From contig CAVXCD010000001.1 of the NCBI GenBank assembly GCA_963760225.1, forward strand, positions 682,001 through 746,000: DNA of 64,000 nt, given 5' to 3'. Below are positions 47,701-54,999 of the stretch, in pieces (positions within the stretch are counted from its first letter, which is position 1; each line of letters begins with the position of its first letter). Source of the stretch: 13-2-20CM-66-19 sp963760225 (GTDB taxonomy: Bacteria; Pseudomonadota; Gammaproteobacteria; Steroidobacterales; Steroidobacteraceae). The translations under genes were made by a program, and so were the position numbers. Below the pieces are notes generated by a model. It saw only the letters and a program-made list of their open reading frames with translations, had not been told where the DNA came from and did not search any database.

Positions 47701-48520
47701 CTACCTCGAGGAGCAGAAGGGTGATACCCGGGCGGCGAAAGCGCTGTTCCTCGAGGCACTGGCAATGAAGCAGCGCTTATTTGGCGAGAAGCACCCTGAG
47801 GTCGCTGCTGCATTGGCGAATCTCGCGATCGTGGCGAACGACGAAGGCGACCTGGCGCGCGCCGAGGAGCTCGACCGCCAGGCACTCGCCATGCGACGCG
47901 AGCTCCAGGGGCAGGTGCACCCCGACGTGGCCGACACCCTGAACAACCTCGCGTTCGTGCAGGCGGACCGCGGGGATCTCAAGGGCGCCGTGAACAGTGA
48001 GCGCGAGTCACTCGAGATCTATCGCAAGCTCTTCCCCGGCGATCATCCGGAGGTCGCGCGCATCGCCAACCGGCTGGGTTTCTTTCTCACGCAGGAAGGA
48101 GCCTACGCGGAAGCCGAGAAGGAGCTCACGGATGCGCTGCAGATGCGCCAGCGCTTGCTCGGGCCCGACCATCCCGACGTGGCGAGCAGCCTCGCGCATC
48201 TGGCGATTCTTCAGGTGGCTGCGCACGACTACGCCGCGGCGCTAGCCTCCGCCGAGCACGCGGCGCGAATCTATCGCGCGACCTCGAGCGCCGACTGGAA
48301 GATCGCCATAGCGGACAGTGTCGCGGGCGGTGCACTCACCGGTCTCGGGCGCCTGGACGAGGCCGGTAAGCGCCTCGAGCAGGGGCTCACCGTGCTGCGC
48401 ACCAAGGACAGCGCGGCGCCGGCGACTTACCTGCAGATCGCGGAAGGCTACTCACGCGAGCTGCAACGGCAACACGCTCATCCGCAACGAACGGTCGCCC
48501 AATCGAAAGCGGCCTCGTAG
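44762..48520 (+). CDS. DUF4062-STAND NTPase-TPR protein
   Basis: 1252 residues from the ATG at 44762. Residues 5-110 are a DUF4062 domain (LRIFVSSPGDVMAAREV, RFDVVILILESRLGTPLP, TGTEWEFEEAL), a TIR/SIR2-like fold often fused to NTPases. Residues 210-700 are a STAND-type NTPase: FRGLESYQFEHAPIFFGRE, then Walker A GASGSGKSSLVKAG near 257, and a Walker B-like LVLEVDQLEELF. A membrane helix lies near 713-735. Residues 770-1240 hold about ten kinesin-light-chain-type TPRs (42-residue spacing, HPEVA/HPDVA motifs). The architecture resembles sensor/effector STAND proteins of defence or programmed-cell-death systems, but the substrate and role are unknown. It starts 154 bases after tRNA-Thr. Confidence 0.87.
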   Translation: MTRQRLRIFVSSPGDVMAAREVTAQVAEKLAHEYARFCTIEPYLWEYEPMLASGHFQDSIDPPSRFDVVILILESRLGTPLPERTAVREYRGMDGRTPVTGTEWEFEEALVAARAHGSPDILVYRSSKMAAVDTWDAQRRQAVLRELEALDGFWSRHFAHQGTFRGGYAKFNSLDEFSGKLEHDLRACVQRRIDKLRPEERTQHGVRLWPQAPFRGLESYQFEHAPIFFGREEAVGAALLRLLTNGQAGRPFLLVLGASGSGKSSLVKAGVLPRLMVPQRVSGVAFLRRVVFHPGDAQAGEDLFDALARRLTAGDGDSIGLPELLGSSMSVQDLGRHLRESAAHPDMPFAMVLDQLAAVAREQGRMLRYEQARLVLEVDQLEELFTSERVLPEERRQFVQLLAALVRSGLVWVIATLRADFWHRTAETPELVQLADGQGRVDVLPPTSAELSQMIRGPAEAAAIHFELHPVSGIPLNDAIAEAAAGEPGALPLLSYLLDQLYRRDIEEAGGDTLTYASYNALGGLKGAIATRADAVIAAQPPQVQAALRQVLFALVQMSATEGAVEHAVARRAPLLDFPEGSAKQQLIRALLDPAARLVVADATGAKSATVRLAHEALINEWQAARDYVAANAEALKVRRRLEERYARWRSLAGEATGARLGRTVFRREPGLLTDLDLTDGKRLLRDYRDELTPELVGYVDRSAVHDRRRRRRALHVASAAAAVLGVLAIGAIYEARRASVQEARAEVEARSAEETSRFLVDLFGIADPSEARGNKVTAREMLDKGSERLMTQLANQPTIQARLLDTIGTAYMGLGLYDQARPLLDNALTLRRGIPEQSGPLLMIESLNHVAELQAHRADFPAAERSYREAIRLSAGEKKGDLAVLRVVSLHELGAVLAQEGRYPDADHSLRDALALGHRLGLDKSDEVAHTLQDLALVVEESGDIDKAIPLMQQSVAIYRARHATDPYPAFAEAINNLGYLEEQKGDTRAAKALFLEALAMKQRLFGEKHPEVAAALANLAIVANDEGDLARAEELDRQALAMRRELQGQVHPDVADTLNNLAFVQADRGDLKGAVNSERESLEIYRKLFPGDHPEVARIANRLGFFLTQEGAYAEAEKELTDALQMRQRLLGPDHPDVASSLAHLAILQVAAHDYAAALASAEHAARIYRATSSADWKIAIADSVAGGALTGLGRLDEAGKRLEQGLTVLRTKDSAAPATYLQIAEGYSRELQRQHAHPQRTVAQSKAAS

Positions 48521-48687
48521 CATCCAGGTCATACTCGGCTGATAGTCTTGACATAATGGCGCGGTCGGCCGCGCCCGGTGCTTGGAAAGCGCTTCGTTGT
48601 ACGTGCCTGCTGCAGAGGGTTGCCCCCGCATCGCAACTCCGTAGTACTCTCTCGCTCATCGAAGCGCTCGGACGCCTTACATAAAAA

Positions 48688-48717
48688 TCCCGCGTTTCGC
48701 GGGACTGAAAAATTCAG
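48688..48717. promoter_or_regulatory. Two adjacent hairpins in the leader of the next gene
   Basis: TCCCGCG-TTT-CGCGGGA (48688-48704) is followed immediately by CTGAA-AAA-TTCAG (48705-48717), 11 bases before the start codon and touching its AGGGG ribosome site. Read on the minus strand, the first hairpin is followed by TTTTT and looks like an intrinsic terminator. It may act as a leader structure or as a minus-strand terminator. Confidence 0.5.
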
Positions 48718-48728
48718 GGGATTCCGTT

Positions 48729-50669
48729 ATGACGCCCTGCCGATATACATTCGTTGCGGCCCTCGCCGTGGCTGGCTGGTGCAACGCAGCCACCACCACG
48801 GGTCCCACCAACACGTACACGTGCACGGAGCTCGACATCCCGGGAGGGACGTATACCCAGCTCTGGCGCCTGAACAACCAGGGCTACATCGCCGGCAACA
48901 CTCAAAACGGCCCGTATATTTACAACCCCAACACGGCCACCTGGACGCCGCTGCCGGCGCCGCCGGCTTCATCCGGATTCGTAGTGACCGACCTCGCGGT
49001 GTTCGACATCAACGATCAGGGCACGATCGTAGGTGCGGCGTCTGATCCCAACGTCAACAACGGAACGGAACAGGGATTCGTCCTCGGGTCGATCAATAAT
49101 CCGTCGAGCTACTCGTTCTACAGCTATGTGGATCCGGCTAACTCGACCAACAACAACACCGAGTTTCGCGGCGTCAGCAACAATGGCCTGATAACCGGTT
49201 GGGCCCTGAACTACGTCAACCTGACAGCCGGTGCCTTCATCTACAACCCGACCGCCGCGCCGATCGGGAGCATAAAGCCCGGCTTCAACACTTTCGACCC
49301 GATCTTATCGGACGGATCCACGTCGCTCTTCACGCAGCTCGCAGGCATCAATGCCTCCGGCCTCACTGCAGGGTCCGGGGCTTCTAACACCATTCCCGAG
49401 GAAGGTCTGTTCGTCGGTCCCAACTCGCTGTCATTCGTGCAGGTGCCGAATCAGACCTTCTCTTTGGAGCTGCGTGGCATCAATGATGGCGATCCCTTCA
49501 GCGCCGCCAACTGCGATAATGCCTCCTGTGTGCGCGCCTCGGGCTTTGGTTATGTTCCCCAGAGCGGCGCCAGCGTGGCCTTTTATCTCGACTACGACCC
49601 GCAGACCGGCTACGTTCAGGCTCCGCAGGTCATCAGCTGCAGCGCGCAGATTCCCGCCAGTGCCAACACGCTCATCGCCGAGGGAATCAATAACTCCGAT
49701 ACGATCGCTGCCAACTATTCCGATGCCGCCGGCAACTCACACGGAGTCATTGCCTACGCGGCGACCACCGCGCCGGCGGCGAGCTGCAGCGCGAGCGAGG
49801 GGGGCTGCAATCTCTCGAACGGCGCGATTCCCCATTCGGTCGTCGGCGGCCCGAACCCGCTGCCGGGTACGGTCACGGAAAATAGCTGCAAAGTGCCGCA
49901 GGATCCGCGCATCGTGCAGTACGGCACGTGCACGGGTCACACGCTGCCGGTCTCGCAGGTGTGTCCCGGTTTCGGCAATACCGTGATCCCGGACACCATG
50001 TGTGGTGGTGCAGGGCCGAGCGGATCTGCCTTCGAGCTGGTCGACACGGTGGCCGAAGGGGTGGATGCGCTGTCCGGCATTTACGTGGAAAGCGAGGCGT
50101 TTGCCAACGTGGCCCTCGGTGGCAAACCGCCGGCCTGTCCGGCGACGGTGGTGGGCTGGGCACCGCGCTCCGCCTCCAGCGTCGAAGGCACGGTGCCCGA
50201 AGGCAACGACATGCTCGAGCTCACCAGCGGCTGCGGCAGCTCGAAGACCGGCAGCCGAGGTCTGTCCATTTACGCCATCGGCCTCACACTCAACACCGAT
50301 GCACTGCCGGGAGGCACGCAGCGCGAGAAGCTGAAGGCATTCACCGGTACGAAGTACGCGAACCTGTACCAGAGCATCGCCGCCGGCAATATGGTGGGCT
50401 CCGAGCGCTTCAGGGTGAACCTATGCGTCGCGGTCAGCGAGGTGTTGTTCGCGACGGACAATCTGTGCCCTGCGGCGAAGGCCGTCGTCCAGTGCGACGC
50501 GCAGGTCGCCAAGGACGTGGCGCAGTTCAGCGGCTCGCCGACCGATCCGAACGTGTGGGGGGATATCCGCGGGCGGCTCGCGAACCTCTATCTCACGATC
50601 AATACGCGGTTGCTGGGTAATCCGCCGAACACCTCGTGGCCGCCGACGAACCTGCCCGCCTGTCGCTAG
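48729..50669 (+). CDS. Secreted HAF-like repeat protein
   Basis: 646 residues with a signal peptide (MTPCRYTFVAALAVAGWCNA) and an AGGGG site 8 bases before the ATG. It contains loosely repeated INxxGxxxG motifs (INDQGTIVGAA, VSNNGLITGWA, INASGLTAGSG, INNSDTIAAN), as in HAF proteins and the gene at 5899-7338. The C-terminal 250 residues are Cys-rich (GGCNLSNGAIPHSVVGGP, CKVPQDPR, CTGHTLPVSQVCPGF), suggesting disulfides. No sorting tail is visible. Function unknown. The gene is more Asn/Thr-rich than its neighbours. Confidence 0.7.
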   Translation: MTPCRYTFVAALAVAGWCNAATTTGPTNTYTCTELDIPGGTYTQLWRLNNQGYIAGNTQNGPYIYNPNTATWTPLPAPPASSGFVVTDLAVFDINDQGTIVGAASDPNVNNGTEQGFVLGSINNPSSYSFYSYVDPANSTNNNTEFRGVSNNGLITGWALNYVNLTAGAFIYNPTAAPIGSIKPGFNTFDPILSDGSTSLFTQLAGINASGLTAGSGASNTIPEEGLFVGPNSLSFVQVPNQTFSLELRGINDGDPFSAANCDNASCVRASGFGYVPQSGASVAFYLDYDPQTGYVQAPQVISCSAQIPASANTLIAEGINNSDTIAANYSDAAGNSHGVIAYAATTAPAASCSASEGGCNLSNGAIPHSVVGGPNPLPGTVTENSCKVPQDPRIVQYGTCTGHTLPVSQVCPGFGNTVIPDTMCGGAGPSGSAFELVDTVAEGVDALSGIYVESEAFANVALGGKPPACPATVVGWAPRSASSVEGTVPEGNDMLELTSGCGSSKTGSRGLSIYAIGLTLNTDALPGGTQREKLKAFTGTKYANLYQSIAAGNMVGSERFRVNLCVAVSEVLFATDNLCPAAKAVVQCDAQVAKDVAQFSGSPTDPNVWGDIRGRLANLYLTINTRLLGNPPNTSWPPTNLPACR

Positions 50670-50712
50670 GAGGAGTGGGGCGATTCGCCCTGGGCGCGGC
50701 GGCACGCCACTG

Positions 50713-51198
50713 CTACTGCAAACCCCCGCGCAGGGCTGTGATTCGCTGCGTGTTGAAGCCGAGCCAGTGCATCCGTCCGGCGTAGCGGGCGTGCTCGACC
50801 TTCAGGCAGCGATCCATGACGACGGCCAGGCCGCCATCCGCCGCGATGCGAGCGCCTTCCTCGTTGATCACCGTGAATTGACACCACAGGCACTTCGCGC
50901 CGATGGCCACGGCGTCCCTCGCGATCTCGGGCAGCGCCGACGGCGCGCGAAACACGTCGACGATATCGACGGGCACCGGTATATCGCGAAGGCTGGCGAA
51001 GCTGCGCTCGCCGAGGATTTGCGGCTCGCGCGGGTTCACGGGAATTACGCGGTAGCCGTGGCGCTGGAGGTAGAAGCCGACGAAATGACTGGGGCGCAGC
51101 GGGTTACCGGATAAGCCAACGATCGCAACGGTTTTGGCCTCCAGGAGCACGCGCTGGATGGTGAGCGGATCCTGGTAGCGGGCAAGGACGAACGTCAT
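50713..51198 (-). CDS. CoA-binding domain protein (YccU-like)
   Basis: 161 residues from the ATG at 51198. It is a small Rossmann CoA-binding protein: VLLEAKTVAIVGLSGNPLRPSH, GYRVIPVNPREPQILG, VDIVDVFRAPSALPEIARDA, and KCLWCQFTVINEEGARIA. The family is widespread and its precise role is not settled. The start overlaps the end of metY by 4 bases (ATGA), so it is co-translated with that sulfhydrylase, hinting at a link to sulfur metabolism. Confidence 0.88.
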   Translation of the reverse strand: MTFVLARYQDPLTIQRVLLEAKTVAIVGLSGNPLRPSHFVGFYLQRHGYRVIPVNPREPQILGERSFASLRDIPVPVDIVDVFRAPSALPEIARDAVAIGAKCLWCQFTVINEEGARIAADGGLAVVMDRCLKVEHARYAGRMHWLGFNTQRITALRGGLQ

Positions 51199-52547
51199 GG
51201 CGGGCGCTCCACGGATCCCGATGTGCGGGCGCGTGCGAAGCCCTGCTCGAGGTCCCAAATGAGATCGTCGGCATCCTCGATGCCGACGGAGAGTCGGATC
51301 GTCCCCGGGCCGACGCCGGCCGCCCTGAGCTCCTCCTCGTTGAGCTGCCGGTGCGTCGTGCTCGCCGGATGAATGACGAGGCTCTTCGCATCACCGACGT
51401 TCGCCAGGTGCGACCACAGCGTGAGGCCGCGTATGAACTCCTCTCCCGCCTCGCGGCCGCCGCGGACATCGAACGAGAACACTGAGCCCGCGCCACGCGG
51501 CAGGTACTTCTCCGCAAGTGAATGGTGCGGACTCGTGCGCAGGCCGGGATACCTCACGTTCGATGCGAGCTCGTGCGACTCGAGGTAGTTCGCGATCGTG
51601 ATGGCGTTCTCGACGTGACGCGTCATCCGCAAGGAGAGCGTCTCGAGGCCCTGCAGGAACAGGAACGCATTGAAGGGGCTCAGGCAACCGCCGAGATCTC
51701 GTAACGTCTCGGCGCGCAGCTTCATCAGGTAGCCGTACGTACCGAAGGTCTCGTGGAACTGCAGCCCGTGGTATGCCGGTGATGGCTCGGCAATTACCGG
51801 GAAGCGCCCGTTTGACCAGTTGAACCCGCCTGAATCCACGACCACGCCGCCGATGCTGGTGCCGTGACCGCCGATGTATTTGGTCGCCGAGTGCAGCACG
51901 ATGTCGGCACCCCACTCGAAAGGACGGCACAGATAAGGTGTCGCGAACGTATTGTCGACGAGCAGCGGCAGCCCGTGCTCGTGCGCGACCGCTGCGATAG
52001 CCTCGATATCGAGCACGTTCCCGCCGGGGTTGCCGATCGTTTCCCCGAAGAAAGCCTTGGTGTTGCCGCGAACCGCGGCCTTCCAGGCGCCGAGATCGTC
52101 CGGATCGACCCAGCTCAGTTCCACACTCATCTTGCGCAGCACGTGCTTGAACTGATTCACCGTACCGCCGTACAGCGCCGCCGACGAGACGACATGGTCG
52201 CCCGGTGTGAGGAGCGTGAAGAGCGCCGCCGCCTGGGCCGCCAGTCCGCTGGCGAACGCTACCGCGCCGCAGCCACCCTCGAGACTCGCGACACGCTCTT
52301 CGAATACCGCGAGCGTCGGGTTCATGATCCTCGTGTAGGTGTTGCCGTACTCCTGGAGATTGAAGTACGCCGCAGCCGCCGCCGGATCCTCGAAGACGTA
52401 ACTCGTGGTCTGAAAAATGGGCACCGCACGTGCACCGGTATTCGGATCCGGACGTTGACCGGCGTGCAGCTGGCGGGTTTCGAACCCGAAGTGGCGTGAC
52501 TGTTCCACGGACGCGGACCCCGGTGACTCGATGGAATACGAAATCAT
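51195..52547 (-). CDS. metY: O-acetylhomoserine sulfhydrylase
   Basis: 450 residues from the ATG at 52547 (the open frame extends far upstream without coding features). It is a PLP enzyme of the Cys/Met metabolism family that joins sulfide to O-acetylhomoserine to give homocysteine. Motifs: FETRQLHAGQRPDPNTGARAV, PIFQTTSYVFEDP, and the PLP lysine in VLHSATKYIGGHGTSIGG. A related O-succinylhomoserine enzyme is possible, but the length and sequence favour MetY. Operon with the CoA-binding protein; divergent from osmC. Confidence 0.92.
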   Translation of the reverse strand: MISYSIESPGSASVEQSRHFGFETRQLHAGQRPDPNTGARAVPIFQTTSYVFEDPAAAAAYFNLQEYGNTYTRIMNPTLAVFEERVASLEGGCGAVAFASGLAAQAAALFTLLTPGDHVVSSAALYGGTVNQFKHVLRKMSVELSWVDPDDLGAWKAAVRGNTKAFFGETIGNPGGNVLDIEAIAAVAHEHGLPLLVDNTFATPYLCRPFEWGADIVLHSATKYIGGHGTSIGGVVVDSGGFNWSNGRFPVIAEPSPAYHGLQFHETFGTYGYLMKLRAETLRDLGGCLSPFNAFLFLQGLETLSLRMTRHVENAITIANYLESHELASNVRYPGLRTSPHHSLAEKYLPRGAGSVFSFDVRGGREAGEEFIRGLTLWSHLANVGDAKSLVIHPASTTHRQLNEEELRAAGVGPGTIRLSVGIEDADDLIWDLEQGFARARTSGSVERPP

Positions 52548-52727
52548 AGGCTTCTGTTGCGCCGCCGCCAATCGCACCAATCGCGAGCTTATATCCGTAT
52601 AACGGTTAAGCTGCCGGGGGCGGCGGTCGGGCGCTTGTACCCCCGCCGGGCCAGGCGTACTGTCATTTCCTGCACAGCGTGCGAGGGCTGTACACAAGAC
52701 CTTCCACATCGTCGAGGAGACACAAAA

Positions 52728-53282
52728 ATGAGTCGGGAGAGTATCAACAACGGCGTCAACATCGACGCGCTGCTGGCCGCACGGGAAGCGTTGAAGGGCG
52801 CGCCCGAGGCCGCAGAGTTCACCTGGCGTGCATCCTGCAAGTGGCGCAAGGGCACCCACGCCACCTCCACGGTCCAGGGATTCCACGGACTCGGGGACGA
52901 GCAGCGGCATAAGACCGAGTTCTCCTTCGAGACAGATCACCCGGAGGTTTTTGCCTCCGAGGACCACGGTGCGACCCCCGTCGAGCTGGTGCTCGTAGGT
53001 CTTGCGAGCTGCCTGACGGCGGGTGTGGCGACCGTAGCGCAGAACCGCGGCATCCAGCTGCGCTCGGTCGAGGCGAAGCTCGAGGGCAAGATGAATCTAT
53101 ACGGCATCCTCGGTATCGACAGCGACGTACGTAACGGCTACGACGCCATCAAGGTCACGTTCCATATCGACGCCGACGCCTCGAAGCAGGACATCGAGGC
53201 ACTCGTCGCTCAGTCGCAAAAACGCTCGGCCGTATACGACATCGTGACAAATCCGACCAACGTGACGGTCGAGGTCGTCTAG
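52728..53282 (+). CDS. OsmC family peroxiredoxin-like protein
   Basis: 184 residues from the ATG at 52728, with GAGGAG about 9 bases upstream. OsmC/Ohr fold: FHGLGDEQRHKTEFSFETDH, GATPVELVLVGLASCLTAGV (first Cys), and a C-terminal half with DADASKQDIEALVAQSQKRS. Only one of the usual catalytic Cys pair is clearly present (Cys in ASCLTAG), so peroxidase activity is uncertain. The TAG stop is followed, in the same frame, by the monooxygenase gene. Confidence 0.88.
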   Translation: MSRESINNGVNIDALLAAREALKGAPEAAEFTWRASCKWRKGTHATSTVQGFHGLGDEQRHKTEFSFETDHPEVFASEDHGATPVELVLVGLASCLTAGVATVAQNRGIQLRSVEAKLEGKMNLYGILGIDSDVRNGYDAIKVTFHIDADASKQDIEALVAQSQKRSAVYDIVTNPTNVTVEVV

Positions 53283-53333
53283 CGGCAGCTCGCACCGGCG
53301 GCGGGGCTCGCCATCGAACACATCACGACGGTC

Positions 53334-54542
53334 GTGATCGGTGCCGGTCACGCCGGCCTGGCGATCAGCTACTTCCTCACCGAGCACTCGATCGACCATG
53401 TCGTCATCGAGCGGGGCGAGGTGGCGAACTCCTGGCGGCGCGAGCGCTGGGAGTCGCTGCGTCTGCTGACGCCAAACTGGCAGAGCCGGCTACCGGGCTC
53501 CCCCTATCACGGCAGCGATCCTGACGGCTTCATGACGATGCCCGAGGTGGTGGAGCGCATCTCGGGCTTTGCCGCGGCGATCTCGGCACCCGTGCGCACA
53601 GGCACGACCGTGAGGTCGGTAAGGCGCATTGATGGCGGTTATCAGGTGGCGACGGATCGTGGGGAAATCCGCACTCGTTGCGTGGTGCTCGCCAGCGGCG
53701 CTGCGAACACCCCGCACGTGCCCGAGGTGCGCCGGGCAGTGCCGCCGGGCATCGAATGCATCACGCCCTTCGACTATCACAATCCCGCGCAGCTGCCTCA
53801 GGGCGGGGTGCTCATCGTGGGTGCCTCGGCCACCGGCGTGCAGCTCGCTGATGAGATCCACCGCTCCGGGCGACCTGTGACGCTCTCGGTCGGGGAGCAC
53901 GTGCGACTGCCGCGCACCTATCGTGGGCGCGACGTGCTGTGGTGGATGGAGACTTCGGGGGTCTGGAACCAGCGTTACGACGATATCGATGACCTCGAGC
54001 GTGCCCGCGGTCTGCCATCGCCGCAGCTCATCGGCACGCCCGAGCGCGCGACACTCGACCTCAACGTTCTGCGAGCCGCGGGAGTCGAGATCGTCGGCCG
54101 GCTGGCCGCTATCCGTGACGGGCGCGCGCTCTTCTCGGGAGGACTTCGCAATCAGTTCGCGCTGGCCGACCTCAAGATGCAGCGGCTGCTCGATACCTTC
54201 GACGACTGGGCGCGCAATGCCGCGCTCGACGTCGAGGTTGGTCTTCCGGAGCGTTTCGAGCCGACCCGTGCCCCCGCAGCGGCGCGGCTTGCGATCGACT
54301 TACTCCGCGGGGAGATCCGCTCGATCGTCTGGGCCACCGGATTTCGTCCGGACTATCGCTGGCTGGAGGTGCCGGTGCTCAATCGCAAGGGGCAGCTACG
54401 CCACGACGGTGGAGTCGTCATTGATGCCCCCGGCATGTACGCGATCGGGTTGCCGGTGTTACGGCGGCGAAAGTCGACGTTCATACTCGGTGCGGAGGAT
54501 GACGCGCGCGATCTCGTCGGGCACCTCGCGCAATATCTCTGA
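53334..54542 (+). CDS. FAD-dependent monooxygenase/oxidoreductase
   Basis: 402 residues from a GTG at 53334, the first start codon in frame. It has an FAD Rossmann motif (VIGAGHAGLAISYFL), FMO-like SWRRERWESLRLLTPNWQSRLPG in part, a second dinucleotide motif (VLIVGASATGVQLADEIHR) and the ATGFRPDYRW segment. The GTG falls inside the first beta strand: the frame upstream reads IEHITTV in continuity back to the osmC stop codon at 53280 with no ATG, GTG or TTG. The true start must be unusual or the gene is read through from osmC. Substrate unknown. Confidence 0.83.
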   Translation: MIGAGHAGLAISYFLTEHSIDHVVIERGEVANSWRRERWESLRLLTPNWQSRLPGSPYHGSDPDGFMTMPEVVERISGFAAAISAPVRTGTTVRSVRRIDGGYQVATDRGEIRTRCVVLASGAANTPHVPEVRRAVPPGIECITPFDYHNPAQLPQGGVLIVGASATGVQLADEIHRSGRPVTLSVGEHVRLPRTYRGRDVLWWMETSGVWNQRYDDIDDLERARGLPSPQLIGTPERATLDLNVLRAAGVEIVGRLAAIRDGRALFSGGLRNQFALADLKMQRLLDTFDDWARNAALDVEVGLPERFEPTRAPAAARLAIDLLRGEIRSIVWATGFRPDYRWLEVPVLNRKGQLRHDGGVVIDAPGMYAIGLPVLRRRKSTFILGAEDDARDLVGHLAQYL

Positions 54543-54557
54543 CATGAGAGAACAGCC

Positions 54558-54968
54558 GTGGCGTTCGCGATCAAAGCCGAAGTCAGTGATCTGCGGGCGA
54601 AGACGTTGGTGTTTACTGCGCAGAAGACGATGTATGGCGGCAAGCACATCGCCAAAGGCGACACGGTGTTCGTCTTCGCGAGCGAGAACCAGGGCGGCCA
54701 AGGTCTCATCGCGCGCGGCGTGGTCACTGCCAGCGAAGCGCTCGCGAAGAAGAGCGGCGTCCGCCGGCAAACGCCCCGCATGAGCATCGCCGTCAAACGC
54801 ACCGCGCTCGCGAAGCGGCCCCTGGGGCGGAGGGCGCTTAAACGCTTTACCGACTGGAATGACGGTCAGGCGGAAACCGAGCTCAATTTCAAATTCTACC
54901 GTCAGGCAACCAACAAGATCGTCGGCATCTCGGATGAAGCCACGGCTTTTCTCGAGCGATTCTTCTAG
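54558..54968 (+). CDS. Conserved hypothetical protein
   Basis: 136 residues, GTG start 15 bases after the monooxygenase stop. It is basic and has no signal. The N-terminal half (FAIKAEVSDLRAKTLVFTAQ, KGDTVFVFASENQGGQGLIA) is a beta-rich segment like PUA/EVE-type small-molecule or RNA-binding folds, but this is only a resemblance. Probably the last gene of the osmC run. It converges with the TonB-dependent receptor gene. Confidence 0.7.
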   Translation: MAFAIKAEVSDLRAKTLVFTAQKTMYGGKHIAKGDTVFVFASENQGGQGLIARGVVTASEALAKKSGVRRQTPRMSIAVKRTALAKRPLGRRALKRFTDWNDGQAETELNFKFYRQATNKIVGISDEATAFLERFF

Positions 54969-54999
54969 GATCCTTGGCCAATGGCGCGACGGTGCTCAT

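Noticed and set aside
44536..48520. Integrated genomic island at tRNA-Thr
   Set aside because: No integrase and no repeated copy of the tRNA 3' end were seen; position alone is not enough.
48548..48553. TTGACA as a promoter for the gene at 48729
   Set aside because: No acceptable -10 box occurs 16-18 bases downstream.
51195..52967. Longer form of metY starting at 52967
   Set aside because: The extra 140 residues overlap osmC on the other strand and do not resemble MetY; ATG 52547 gives the normal length.
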